Positions 26,133-34,927 of a stretch of DNA of 64,000 bases are shown piece by piece. Under the pieces are notes generated by a model that saw only the letters and a list, made by a program, of their open reading frames with translations, did no database searches and was not told the DNA's origin. The position numbers were made by a program, and so were the translations under genes. How positions within the stretch are numbered: position 1 is the stretch's first letter; the number at the start of each line of letters is the position of its first letter. This DNA is from Alloalcanivorax venustensis ISO4 (lineage in GTDB: Bacteria > Pseudomonadota > Gammaproteobacteria > Pseudomonadales > Alcanivoracaceae). The DNA lies in the NCBI RefSeq assembly GCF_015356855.1, contig NZ_ARXR01000005.1:1-64000 (forward strand), in the 5' to 3' direction.

Positions 26133-27838
26133 ACCTCACCTCCATCTTTGGCAATCACGTCTGTTTTGGCCTGCGTCGACTCTGGCCCACCTTCAACAAT
26201 GACCTTGCGGAACATACCAGCGGCCGCGTGATAGGACAGGTGACAGTGGAACGCCCACTGACCGGGCTCGTCGACCTCGGTTTCCATGTAAACCGTGGTG
26301 CCTGGCTGCACACTGACCGTGTGCTTGATCGGGTTCCATTGGTCTGCACCAACATCGAGAATGGACCACATACCGTGCAGGTGCATAGGGTGAGTCATCA
26401 TGGTCTCGTTCACGAATTTGAAGCGAACTCGCTCACCGTATTTGAGACGAATTGGGTCTGCGTCTTCGTACTTGACGCCATTAATGCTCCAGGTATAACG
26501 CTCCATATTGCCGGTCAAACGAAGCTCAATTTCCCGGGTCGGTTCGCGGTCTTCATACAGTGGATCTTGGGCCTTCAGGTCAGCATAGGACAGGAACTTG
26601 CCGCCATTGGCTGCCGTGGGTACAAGGCCACTTCCCTTGGCGTAAAAGGGGTCGCTTTGGCCGCCTTTTCCCATCGCCATGGAACCATGATCCATGCCTT
26701 CCATGTTGGAATGATCCATTCCGGACATCCCTTCTGAGCTATTCATATCCATGTCGCCATGATCCATACCGGCCATGTTGCCATGGTCCATGCCGGGCAT
26801 ACCGCTCATGTCTGCCATAGTCAGGCGCGCCGGATCACGCAGTTGCGGAACAGCCGCTTCCATACCTTCTTCGGGGGCCAACGTTGCCCTGGCATAGCCG
26901 GAACGCCCCATGGATTCAGCGAAAATGGTGTAGGCCTGCTCATCTTTCGGGTGGACGATCACATCATAGGTTTCCGCCACACCGATCCGGAACTCGTCCA
27001 CGTTAACGGGCTGAACGTTGTTGCCATCGGCCTGTACAACCGTCATGTCCAGACCGGTAATCCGTATGTCGAAGTAGGTCATGGCCGAGGAGTTGATGAA
27101 CCGCAGCCGGATGCGTTCTCCGGGCTCAAAAAGGCCAGTCCAGTTCTGCTCGGGACCTTTGCCGTTGATCAGGCCCGTAAAGCCCTGCAAGTCCTCAACG
27201 TCCGCTTTCATCATCCGCATGTCACCCCAGGCCATGCGGTCCCGAATGGTGTTCATCAGACCGTTTTTGGACGCGTCCGAAAAAAACTCCCCCACGGTTT
27301 GCTGCTCACGGTTGTAGTAATCCGGTATCATTTTCAGGTTGCGCATGATGCGGTCACCGGAATGGGGGTGCTTGTCAGTCAACTGCACCACGTACTCGCG
27401 GTCATAACGAAACGGCTCACGTTTTTCCGGTTCGATCACAATGGCACCATAGGCGCCATCCGGCTCCTGAAAACCAGAGTGGCTGTGGAACCAGTAAGTG
27501 CCTGCCTGCTGGATAGGAAATTCATAAGTAAAGGTTTCACCCGGCTTGATGCCTGGGAAACTTATGCCGGGTACACCGTCCTGATCAAAAGGAAGGATCA
27601 ACCCATGCCAGTGAATGGACGTCATCTCATCCAGGTTATTGGTCACGTTGATCTTGACGTTTTCGCCTTCCTTGAAGCGCATCACCGGTCCCGGGGATGC
27701 GCCGTTGTATCCGATGCCTTCCTTCACAAAATCGCCGGTATCAATTTTTACCCGGTCGACCGTAAGGTCGTATTCGCCGGCCAGAACCATGGCTGGCATC
27801 AGCAGGCTCAAAAGCCCTGTCAAAAAGCGTGGTTTCAT
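26129..27838 (-). CDS. CopA-type periplasmic multicopper oxidase
   Basis: This 569-residue cuproxidase probably oxidises Cu(I) in the periplasm. Copper ligands are H-W-H-G near 77, W-F-H-S-H near 117, H-P-M-H-L-H-G near 484, and H-C-H-L-S-Y-H with the axial M near 531. Residues about 341-393 form a Met/His-rich insert with repeated M-D-H-G/S-N/D-M units, a copper-binding loop. The signal peptide (about 1-20) looks Sec-type, lacking the twin arginine usual in PcoA/CopA. The gene is coupled to copB downstream. It is called CopA in the resistance literature but differs from the P-type ATPase. Confidence 0.93.
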   Translation of the reverse strand: MKPRFLTGLLSLLMPAMVLAGEYDLTVDRVKIDTGDFVKEGIGYNGASPGPVMRFKEGENVKINVTNNLDEMTSIHWHGLILPFDQDGVPGISFPGIKPGETFTYEFPIQQAGTYWFHSHSGFQEPDGAYGAIVIEPEKREPFRYDREYVVQLTDKHPHSGDRIMRNLKMIPDYYNREQQTVGEFFSDASKNGLMNTIRDRMAWGDMRMMKADVEDLQGFTGLINGKGPEQNWTGLFEPGERIRLRFINSSAMTYFDIRITGLDMTVVQADGNNVQPVNVDEFRIGVAETYDVIVHPKDEQAYTIFAESMGRSGYARATLAPEEGMEAAVPQLRDPARLTMADMSGMPGMDHGNMAGMDHGDMDMNSSEGMSGMDHSNMEGMDHGSMAMGKGGQSDPFYAKGSGLVPTAANGGKFLSYADLKAQDPLYEDREPTREIELRLTGNMERYTWSINGVKYEDADPIRLKYGERVRFKFVNETMMTHPMHLHGMWSILDVGADQWNPIKHTVSVQPGTTVYMETEVDEPGQWAFHCHLSYHAAAGMFRKVIVEGGPESTQAKTDVIAKDGGEV

Positions 27839-27922
27839 CTGTGTTGCTCCGAACTACACGTCATTGAAGCCGGGCCGAGAAACGTGTCTCAGCCCCGCGC
27901 TCGCGGACCTCAGTTAAGCGAG

Positions 27923-28456
27923 TTACTCGAAATTGACCTCACCGTACATCCCGGCCTGATAGTGGCCCGGCACGTTGCAGGCAAATTCGATATTGCCTTT
28001 ATCAGAGAACTTCCATACCACTTCTTTACTTTGGCCCGGTTCCAGCAACACGCTGTTCGGGTCGTCATGCTTCATGGAATGGCCATTCCCCATATCCATA
28101 TTCATCATGTCGTGGTTCAGCTTGCCGCCCTGGATGACGCCATGCTCAACCATCATCATCATTTCCTCTTGATGAGCTTCGTGCATGTCGGGAGTGCCAA
28201 CATTGAACTCATGGACGAGGTTTCCCTTGTTCTCCACCACGAAGCGAACGGTTTCACCCGGCTTTACACTGATTTCTTCGGGTTCGTAGTAGTTGTCGTA
28301 CATCTCGACAGTTACGGTTCGGCTGGCCTCCGACGCTTTGCCAGGTTCACCGCTTGTAGCGCCGTGCCCGTGGCCACCATCATGGGTGCCAGCCGCAAAC
28401 GCTGTTGCCGACATTGAAAGCGCCATACCCGCTACGAATAGTTTTGATGCATTCAT
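27923..28456 (-). CDS. Periplasmic cupredoxin-domain protein
   Basis: This 177-residue exported protein has a signal (residues about 1-21, ending A-F-A). A His/Gly-rich segment follows, then a plastocyanin/azurin-like domain: E-I-S-V-K-P-G-E-T-V-R-F near 62, N-L-V-H-E-F near 79, and the C-terminal ligand loop C-N-V-P-G-H-Y-Q-A-G-M near 160. A Met/His-rich insert (E-E-M-M-M-M, N-H-D-M-M-N-M-D-M) lies between the ligand strands. It is the first gene of the leftward copper unit, reading from the regulated divergent promoter. It likely shuttles copper to the oxidase. Confidence 0.9.
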   Translation of the reverse strand: MNASKLFVAGMALSMSATAFAAGTHDGGHGHGATSGEPGKASEASRTVTVEMYDNYYEPEEISVKPGETVRFVVENKGNLVHEFNVGTPDMHEAHQEEMMMMVEHGVIQGGKLNHDMMNMDMGNGHSMKHDDPNSVLLEPGQSKEVVWKFSDKGNIEFACNVPGHYQAGMYGEVNFE

Positions 28457-28550
28457 CTTTTTATCCTCTGTAAAATATTGCTCGAAAAACACTGCAGGAT
28501 TGAGCCCCAATCTTGAGCAATGTCCAGAATCGGTTGTTACCTTCTCTCAC

Positions 28551-28609
28551 TAACCTGAATTCTTTCTGAAAAACTCGAACTATTTTCCGTTCAGGCTGAA
28601 TTCAGGTTA
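28551..28609. promoter_or_regulatory. Divergent copper-response promoter with mirrored OmpR-type boxes
   Basis: Twelve-base perfect inverted repeats TAACCTGAATTC (28551-28562) and GAATTCAGGTTA (28598-28609) flank a 35-bp centre. Each arm is the second half of an 11-bp-spaced direct repeat: TTCAGG at 28590-28595 and 28601-28606 rightward, TTCAGG at 28559-28554 and TTCAGA at 28570-28565 leftward. That spacing is typical of OmpR/PhoB-family response regulators. One box faces the cupredoxin gene and the other the regulator gene. Confidence 0.7.
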
Positions 28610-28655
28610 ATCAGTCACACTTTCGACCGCGGACCATACATAGAAGGAAAAACTC

Positions 28656-29321
28656 ATGCGTTTACTGCTCGTCGAAGATGACCGCTTGCTTGCTGAGGGT
28701 CTGGTCAGGCAGTTGGGAAAAGCAGGTTTCAGCGTTGATACAACTCCCAGTGCCCGAGAAGCCGTCGTTCTGGGTGAGCAAGAGGATTACCGTGCTGTTG
28801 TTCTGGACCTGGGTCTACCTGATGGCAACGGGCTGGACGTATTGAGAAAGTGGCGAACGAATCACGTCAGCTGTCCGGTCTTGATTCTGACCGCGAGAGG
28901 CGATTGGCAGGATAAGGTTAACGGCTTAAAAGCCGGGGCAGACGATTACCTGGCAAAACCTTTTCAGACAGAAGAGCTAATCGCACGCCTCAACGCACTC
29001 GTGCGTCGAAGTGAAGGAAGGGTCCATGCTCAGGTTAAAGCCGGCCGCTTTGAACTGGACGAAAACCGCCAGAGTCTCAAGATGGACGACGGCGTGGAAC
29101 ATACACTTACCGGCACCGAATTCCGGCTGCTACGTTGTTTGATGAGCCGCCCTGGCCACGTCTTTTCCAAAGAACAACTAATGGAACAGCTTTACAACTT
29201 GAATGATAGCCCGAGCGAAAACGTCATTGAGGCGTATATTCGGAGGTTAAGGAAGCTAGTGGGCAGCGAAACCATCTCAACACGACGCGGCCAGGGGTAC
29301 ATTTTTAATGCGATTCCTTAA
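28656..29321 (+). CDS. OmpR/PhoP-family response regulator, probably copper-responsive
   Basis: This 221-residue regulator has a receiver domain (residues 1-118) with acidic E-D-D at 8-10, phospho-acceptor Asp51 in V-L-D-L-G-L-P-D, a Thr/Ser site at T-A-R-G, and a conserved Lys in A-K-P-F near 101. The winged-helix DNA-binding domain is residues 125-221 (L-T-G-T-E-F-R-L-L, R-R-G-Q-G-Y-I-F). Start ATG 28656 has GAAGGA upstream. It overlaps the sensor kinase by 14 bp. The copper link is inferred from its position and the mirrored boxes in its promoter. Confidence 0.93.
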   Translation: MRLLLVEDDRLLAEGLVRQLGKAGFSVDTTPSAREAVVLGEQEDYRAVVLDLGLPDGNGLDVLRKWRTNHVSCPVLILTARGDWQDKVNGLKAGADDYLAKPFQTEELIARLNALVRRSEGRVHAQVKAGRFELDENRQSLKMDDGVEHTLTGTEFRLLRCLMSRPGHVFSKEQLMEQLYNLNDSPSENVIEAYIRRLRKLVGSETISTRRGQGYIFNAIP

Positions 29322-30642
29322 AAAGCCTGCGTCCGTAAAAGGAACCTTGCTTGCGCTGTTACTGCCCGCCGGAATTGGTCTAATGGGGGTGGCGTGGTTG
29401 GTCCATGGCTTGCTGCTCGACCGAATGTCTCGGGAATTCGTTGAAAGCCGACTGAAAGATGAAGTCGTTTTCCTTGAGCACCAGATTCGCGACGCGAATG
29501 GTGAAGTTGACACTCTCCAGACGGGCGATTATTTCCAGGATGTTTTTCATCATGCCTTTGCCATACATACACCCGAACAGACCATCATTTCACCCGATAC
29601 TTGGGAGCCCTTGTTAACGCCTCTGATTGAAAACGAAGAAGACGGAACCGTTCGCGTAGAAGATGCCGAAACCACTGATACTCCCTTAGACATCCTCGCC
29701 TACCGAAAGTCTTTTCAGGTCGGTGAAACACCCATCGTCGTAATCGTTTCTGAAGATCTGGGTGCGCTGAAACGCAGCCAAGCTGCACTTCATGCCTGGA
29801 CCGCCGTAGTATCAGTTCTGTTGATTATGCTCTTGGTCGCCGTGCTCTGGTTCGGAATCACGATGTCCATGCGACCGGTTGTCACACTCAAAGCCGCATT
29901 AAAAAGACTCCAGGACGGAGAGATCTCCCGAATCAACGTTCAGTCGCCAGAGGAGTTCCACCCGCTGGTTCTTCAACTAAATCAGTTGCTGGACTCCTTA
30001 GATCAGCGACTGGAGCGCTCCAGGGACGCTCTCGCAAACCTGTCTCATAGCGTCAAAACCCCCATCGCAGCCGTCCGGCAGATACTGGAAGACGACACAC
30101 GTCCTCTCGACACCAATCTAAGGCGCCAGATGGTGGAGCGACTAAGCGATATCGACAGGCAATTAGAAGCTGAAATGCGTCGAAGCCGTTTTGCAGGGCC
30201 CCAGATTGGAAAAAGCGCCTACCCCATAAAACAGGCACGGGATCTTTTGTGGATGCTCGGTCGTTTATATCCGGAAAAGTCGTTTGAACTATCGAGTTCT
30301 CTGCCTGAAGACAGCCGATGGCCGATAGAAGAACATGATCTAAATGAAGTATTGGGCAACTTACTCGACAATGCTGGCAAATGGTCTTCGAGATGCGTAG
30401 AGCTCTCTGTGGAACAAGGCAGCGGCTTCAAGCGAATAGTTGTTGCTGATGATGGCCCAGGGGTTAATCACAAGGATTTAGCCAGTTTGGGCCAAAGGGG
30501 TCTGCGGCTAGATGAGCAAACACCTGGGCACGGTCTCGGCCTTGCTATCGTTCGAGATATAGTGACTCGCTATGAAGGTAAAATCAGCTTTTCGACTAAG
30601 TCCTGTAGCGGTTTACGCGTTTCTATCGAATTATTAAGATAA
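29308..30642 (+). CDS. Sensor histidine kinase, partner of the copper regulator
   Basis: This 444-residue inner-membrane kinase has a first membrane segment at about 14-34, a periplasmic sensor region at about 35-165, and a second segment at about 168-190. A HAMP-like linker and a dimerisation helix follow, with the phospho-accepting His near 246 (L-S-H-S-V-K-T-P). The ATPase domain has L-L-D-N-A-G-K near 353, D-D-G-P-G-V near 382 and G-H-G-L-G-L-A near 412. Domain style resembles PhoQ-type kinases more than CusS. The sensor region has few Met/His residues, so direct copper sensing is not obvious. Confidence 0.9.
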   Translation: MRFLKKPASVKGTLLALLLPAGIGLMGVAWLVHGLLLDRMSREFVESRLKDEVVFLEHQIRDANGEVDTLQTGDYFQDVFHHAFAIHTPEQTIISPDTWEPLLTPLIENEEDGTVRVEDAETTDTPLDILAYRKSFQVGETPIVVIVSEDLGALKRSQAALHAWTAVVSVLLIMLLVAVLWFGITMSMRPVVTLKAALKRLQDGEISRINVQSPEEFHPLVLQLNQLLDSLDQRLERSRDALANLSHSVKTPIAAVRQILEDDTRPLDTNLRRQMVERLSDIDRQLEAEMRRSRFAGPQIGKSAYPIKQARDLLWMLGRLYPEKSFELSSSLPEDSRWPIEEHDLNEVLGNLLDNAGKWSSRCVELSVEQGSGFKRIVVADDGPGVNHKDLASLGQRGLRLDEQTPGHGLGLAIVRDIVTRYEGKISFSTKSCSGLRVSIELLR

Positions 30643-30736
30643 AATCGAATGTTCGCTTTTGTTTAGCAGCGGACCGATCGAGGCGTCCGGTGGAGGCCGT
30701 AGGCCAGCAAGGTCAGGGACTGGCGAGCCTAAGAGA

Positions 30737-30764
30737 GACAGAGAGAAATAGATTTCTCTCTGTC
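30737..30764. repeat. Perfect hairpin between convergent kinase and integrase genes
   Basis: GACAGAGAGAAAT and its exact complement (13-bp arms, 30737-30749 and 30752-30764) are separated by AG. There is no T-run on either side. It may act as a bidirectional terminator of the convergent genes or be a leftover of a mobile element. Confidence 0.6.
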
Positions 30765-30804
30765 CGGTTGCTGCAATTTGTGAAATTAAGATGGGTTATG
30801 CCAA

Positions 30805-32248
30805 CTAACACACGCCGTCAAGGGTTTCCAGATGATCAGCCCACTTTTGCAGCCACTCGCGACATTCGGGTTCATAATCGTGCAGATCATAAGTCCCTTC
30901 AATACCCTTTCTTGAATGCCCTATCACTGCCTCAGCCACTTCATTGCGACAGCCTAAACGAGACAACCCCGTGCGAACCGTACGACGCAGATCATGTGGA
31001 GACCAGTCAGGAATGCTATCCAGCCAAGCTTGGCCTGGCTTAAAGTAGGTGCCACTTCGAGCCTTGGCAGAATTTCTCAAATACCATTTTGTTTCGGTAA
31101 GCGATTTCTGCTGGATCGGCAATCCCGTCCGACTCGAAGGAAACAGATAGGTATTGGTGGTTAAACGAAGCTGACGGAGAAAAGCCACAGCTTGGCTCGG
31201 CAACTGCACATACCGCTCGGCTCCGTTCTTGGAGTCTCGCATATGCCAAACTGCTCGATCGAGATCTACATCAGACCAACGCGCCTTACAAACCTCACCC
31301 GTGCGAGCTCCTGTCCACAGAGTCAAACGAATGACGTTCTTTTGTGTTACCGAGAAACCAGAGCCTGGCAACCACGCTAACACTTCCTTCAACTCCGCAT
31401 CGGACAATACGCGTTTGCCCCGAACAGACGTAAGTCGGACTCTAGCCTGCTTCAGGCTCGACTTTGCCAACAAAGCCGGGTTCGCAAAATCATCATCAAA
31501 CTTGCCAAGGCCAATCGCATAGTCGTAGGCGGCACTGAGCTCACGCAGCACATTCCCAGCCTGAACGTTTGCTCCCCGGTCAAGAATGTCCTTCACCATC
31601 TCTACCACATGTTTACGCCGAACTTCTGCAGCAGATCGATCCCCCAGAGTGCGTACAGCATCACCGTACAGGGTGCGCCTAGTCTCGGCCTGCCCCTTAG
31701 GTTTCCGTGCACCAGGAACTCGTTTCTGAGCCCCAGTTCGACGATTTACAACCAGTCGATCCTCAATCACTTCAGTTAAGTACAGATCAACCAAGTCACG
31801 AACAGTAAACGCGGCCACCTCTGCCGCTTCCTTTTCCTGTTCAATTTTTGCACTTTGACGTACTTTCTCCCGCTGAATTTCGGCACGAATGCATACGCCA
31901 TCTCGTCGTAAAGCCTTCATCCGAGCAAGCTCTAGGCGAGCCTCAGCCAGACTCATCGAGGGGTAATTCCCTATCTTGACTTGAGTTAGCTTGCCCGTTT
32001 CGGGGCTCCGATAGCGATAGATGAACGACCTGCCACCGGCTAGCCCCGCAAGTCACACGCAGACCGGCATTCTCTCCAGTGTCCACTTTGACTTTATCGC
32101 CAGGCCGCATCGTCTCGATGGCTCTCGCCGATAGTGGCTTGTTGCCGTGTTTGTTATTCTGCATGCTTTGATCCATTAACTGATTGGAACGATAGCCATC
32201 GATGGCATTGATGAAGCTCTGGCCATAAGTATAGCTTTTCATCATCAA
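30805..32248 (-). pseudogene. P4-type tyrosine integrase with a frameshift
   Basis: The C-terminal part (30805-31956 and its upstream extension) carries a full catalytic domain: W-T-G-A-R-T-G-E-V (Arg), H-D-L-R-R-T (His/Arg), I-G-H-S-R-K-G and the nucleophile Tyr in G-T-Y-D-L-H-D-Y. The N-terminal DUF4102 arm-binding part lies in another frame (31943-32248; L-S-A-R-A-I-E-T-M and D-T-G-E-N-A-G-L-R-V). The frames must switch near 32036-32046, where G-G-R-S-F-I-Y-R-Y-R-S-P-E-T-G continues in the second frame. A one-base insertion or two-base deletion explains it. The start may be ATG 32164 or 32248. As read, full-length integrase would not be made. Confidence 0.8.
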
Positions 32249-32277
32249 CAGCCTTTTTTGTTAAGGCGCCCACAACC

Positions 32278-32307
32278 CTACACCAAAAGCTATACCAAAA
32301 CCTATAC
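32278..32307. repeat. Iteron-like repeats upstream of the integrase
   Basis: CTACACCAAAAG (32278-32289) and CTATACCAAAAC (32290-32301) are tandem 12-bp repeats followed by a partial third unit, CTATAC (32302-32307). AAAAGCTATAC at 32285-32295 has an exact inverted copy at 32229-32239 inside the integrase 5' end. The pattern suits integrase or excisionase binding sites. The rest of 32249-32447 is AT-richer and shows no gene or tRNA. Confidence 0.5.
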
Positions 32308-32447
32308 TCTTGAACTGGATTACAGCAGATTTCATCAGACTCCTTCAGATGCTACACAGACAAATTTACCAGAAAACCCCCTGTCAAAAGGCGGTTTGAA
32401 GCTATCCTACAGGCGAGCTACCAGTGAGCACAGACGATCTCAAAACT

Positions 32448-33005
32448 TCACACACCCACGTCTTCGTCGGTGTTGTCCTTGTCGAATTTTTCCACCGGGC
32501 TGTCTTCATCGCACTGCGGTTCGTGCATGAAGGTGTTGGTCACGTCCACCACGCCCAGATGCTGGATGGTGCGGCGGCCGATCAGCACCGGATAGATCAT
32601 GTCGCTGCGGTTTTCCAGGCTGAACTGCTCTTCGTGCACGGTATCGCCGAAGCAGATTTCCATCAGCACCACCGGGCGGCGCTCTTCACCACCGGCACCG
32701 CGAATAATCACATCGCGATAGAGCGGGCGCTCAAATTTGCGCGACACTTTTTCGTCTTCGTCCTGGTCTTCCACGTTCACTTCAAAGCGCACCCACTCCT
32801 CGCCGTCTTTTTCAAAACGTTCAATGTTGCGGGCGTGCAGGGAAGAGGTGAGGGCACCGGTGTCGAGTTTGCTTTTCACTTTCACGCCCCAGGGTTCCAG
32901 CGTGGCGTTTTCGATCCAACCGAACACATGCTGAATTTCCACATTGCTCGCGTGGCTGGCCGTGAAGGTGAAAAGCAGACTCAGAGCTATCAGAATACGT
33001 CGCAT
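32448..33005 (-). CDS. Exported RimB-like / retropepsin-like putative zinc protease (PF05618 type)
   Basis: This 185-residue protein has a signal peptide (about 1-20, ending S-H-A). The motif L-D-T-G-A-L-T-S-S-L-H near residue 46 is the retropepsin-like Asp-Thr-Gly signature of the family labelled ATP-dependent zinc protease. R-P-V-V-L-M-E near 112, then V-L-I-G-R-R near 144, also fit. The tail is acidic. Start ATG 33005 is the signal peptide start. This is the first GC-rich chromosomal gene right of the island; its C-terminus ends close to the composition change. Confidence 0.8.
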   Translation of the reverse strand: MRRILIALSLLFTFTASHASNVEIQHVFGWIENATLEPWGVKVKSKLDTGALTSSLHARNIERFEKDGEEWVRFEVNVEDQDEDEKVSRKFERPLYRDVIIRGAGGEERRPVVLMEICFGDTVHEEQFSLENRSDMIYPVLIGRRTIQHLGVVDVTNTFMHEPQCDEDSPVEKFDKDNTDEDVGV

Positions 33006-33055
33006 GGTTATCCTCTTTAATCGTATCGGTTCTTGGATCCTGAGACCCGGGCGGA

Positions 33056-34927
33056 TCACGGGCGTTCCCGTAACCCGAGCACCCGACGCCGCATATCCTG
33101 CGACGCCACCTGGTCGGCGGTTACCGCTTCGCCCACGTTGAGCTTCACGCGGGACCAGAAACGCTTCGGCAGCCGGGTCAACGCCGGGCCGCCCTTGTGG
33201 CTGAAGAAGCTACCCCATAGACCGGAGAGTGCCATGGGAATTACCGGAACCCGATTTTCATTTACAATTTTTTCCATCCCGGTTTTGAATTCCGCCAGCT
33301 CACCGTCCCGGGTCAGCTTGCCTTCCGGGAAGATGCACACCACCTGGCCGTCCGCCAGTTCCTCGTTGATGCGCTCGAACGCCTGCTGGTAAATCTCCGG
33401 ATTACGCTCCTTGGAATCGATCGGAATCGCCTTTCCGGTCCGGAAGATATAGTTCATCAACGGCAAATCGTAGATCGGCTTGGCCATCACGAACCGCACC
33501 GGCCGGCGCACGGCGCCGCCCAGCAGCAACGCATCCACATAGCTGACGTGGTTGCACACCAGCAGGCAGGGGCCTTCGTCCGGAATGTTCTCCATGCCCT
33601 GTTCCTTGATGCGGTACAGCACATTGGTGAGCATCCACACCAGCAGGCGGATCAGGAACTCCGGCACCCGGGTGTAGATGTAGGCGGCCACCAGCACATT
33701 GGCCAGCGACAGCACCAGGAAGAACTCCGGTACGGTGAGATCGAGCACGCCGACCAGCACGATACCCGCCACCGCCGAACCCACCATGAACAGGGAATTG
33801 AGAATATTGTTGGCGGCGATGATGCGCGCCAGATGGCTGGGGTTGGAACGCTGCTGGATCAGCGCGAACAGCGGCACGATATAGAAGCCGCCGAACACCC
33901 CGATGCCAAGCAGATCCACCATCACCCGCCAGCCGGCCGGCTGTTGCAGGAAGGCGGCGATGTCCACCGACACATCCTTGGGCAGGCCGGCGTAGGAGAA
34001 GAACAGGTCGATGCCGAAGGCGCTCAACCCGATTGAACCCAGCGGCACCAGGCCCAGCTCCACGCGGTGGCCGGACATTTTCTCGCACAGGTAGGAGCCC
34101 AGCCCGATGCCCACGGAAAAGGTGCCCAGCAGCAAGGCATAGAGGCCGTCGGTGCCGAGCAGATAGTCGTCCACGTAGACCTTGAGCTGGGTGGTGTAGG
34201 CGGCGCCGAGAAACCAGAACCAGCAAATGCCGAGCACGCACATCCACACCGATTTCACCTCCCGTGCGTAGCCGACGATATGCCAGGTTTCCCGCCACAG
34301 ATTCCAGTTGATCTTCATTCCCGGGTCGGCGGCCGGCGCCTTGGGAATGCCACGGGCGGCCAGATACCCCAGCGCCGCCAGGCCCACCACCACCGCGGAC
34401 ACGATCAGCGGGTCGGCGGCGTCCATTTTCAGCAGCACCCCGGAAATCGAGCCGAGCAGAATCGCCAGAAAGGTGCCCATTTCCACCAGGGCGTTGCCGG
34501 ACACCAGTTCCCGGGACGGCAAATGCTGGGGAATGATCGAGTACTTAATGGGGCCGAAAAAGGTGGACTGCAGACCCATGCAGAACAGCACCGCCAGAAG
34601 GAAATAGACGGCGTTGAAGAAAAAGCCCACCGCCGCGAACGTCATGATGAAGATTTCCACCAGCTTGATGCGCCGCACCAGCATGGCCCGGTCGTACTTG
34701 TCGGCGAGCTGCCCGGCCAGCGCCGAGAACAGGAAGAACGGCAGGATGAACAACGCCAGGGCCACGTTGTTCAGGGTGTTCACCTCGGTGCCGGCGACCA
34801 CCCCGGAGGCGATCAGCAGAATCAGCGCCTGGCGGAACACGTTGTCGTTGAAGGCGCCCAGAAACTGGGTAAAGAAAAAAGGCCCGAAGCGGCGTTTTAC
34901 CAGCAGTGAAAAAACACTGGTACTCAT
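33056..34927 (-). CDS. MFS transporter fused to a PlsC-type acyltransferase
   Basis: This 623-residue fusion begins with a 12-segment major facilitator domain of the LplT (lysophospholipid flippase) kind (F-L-G-A-F-N-D-N near 23). A 1-acylglycerol-phosphate acyltransferase domain at about 430-600 has N-H-V-S-Y-V-D near 455 (H-x4-D) and F-P-E-G-K near 523. The architecture resembles LplT-Aas systems that import and re-acylate lysophospholipids, but the acyl-ACP synthetase domain of Aas is missing. It overlaps the acetyltransferase gene upstream by 4 bp. Confidence 0.9.
   Translation of the reverse strand: MSTSVFSLLVKRRFGPFFFTQFLGAFNDNVFRQALILLIASGVVAGTEVNTLNNVALALFILPFFLFSALAGQLADKYDRAMLVRRIKLVEIFIMTFAAVGFFFNAVYFLLAVLFCMGLQSTFFGPIKYSIIPQHLPSRELVSGNALVEMGTFLAILLGSISGVLLKMDAADPLIVSAVVVGLAALGYLAARGIPKAPAADPGMKINWNLWRETWHIVGYAREVKSVWMCVLGICWFWFLGAAYTTQLKVYVDDYLLGTDGLYALLLGTFSVGIGLGSYLCEKMSGHRVELGLVPLGSIGLSAFGIDLFFSYAGLPKDVSVDIAAFLQQPAGWRVMVDLLGIGVFGGFYIVPLFALIQQRSNPSHLARIIAANNILNSLFMVGSAVAGIVLVGVLDLTVPEFFLVLSLANVLVAAYIYTRVPEFLIRLLVWMLTNVLYRIKEQGMENIPDEGPCLLVCNHVSYVDALLLGGAVRRPVRFVMAKPIYDLPLMNYIFRTGKAIPIDSKERNPEIYQQAFERINEELADGQVVCIFPEGKLTRDGELAEFKTGMEKIVNENRVPVIPMALSGLWGSFFSHKGGPALTRLPKRFWSRVKLNVGEAVTADQVASQDMRRRVLGLRERP

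Noticed and set aside
17696-32270. AGGCGCC at both island ends as att core
   Set aside because: Seven GC-rich bases are too short and common here to be meaningful without an empty-site comparison.
32380-32440. GCGAGCTACCA resembling the 3' end of a tRNA near the integrase
   Set aside because: The bases before it do not form a T-arm stem, and no other tRNA parts are present.
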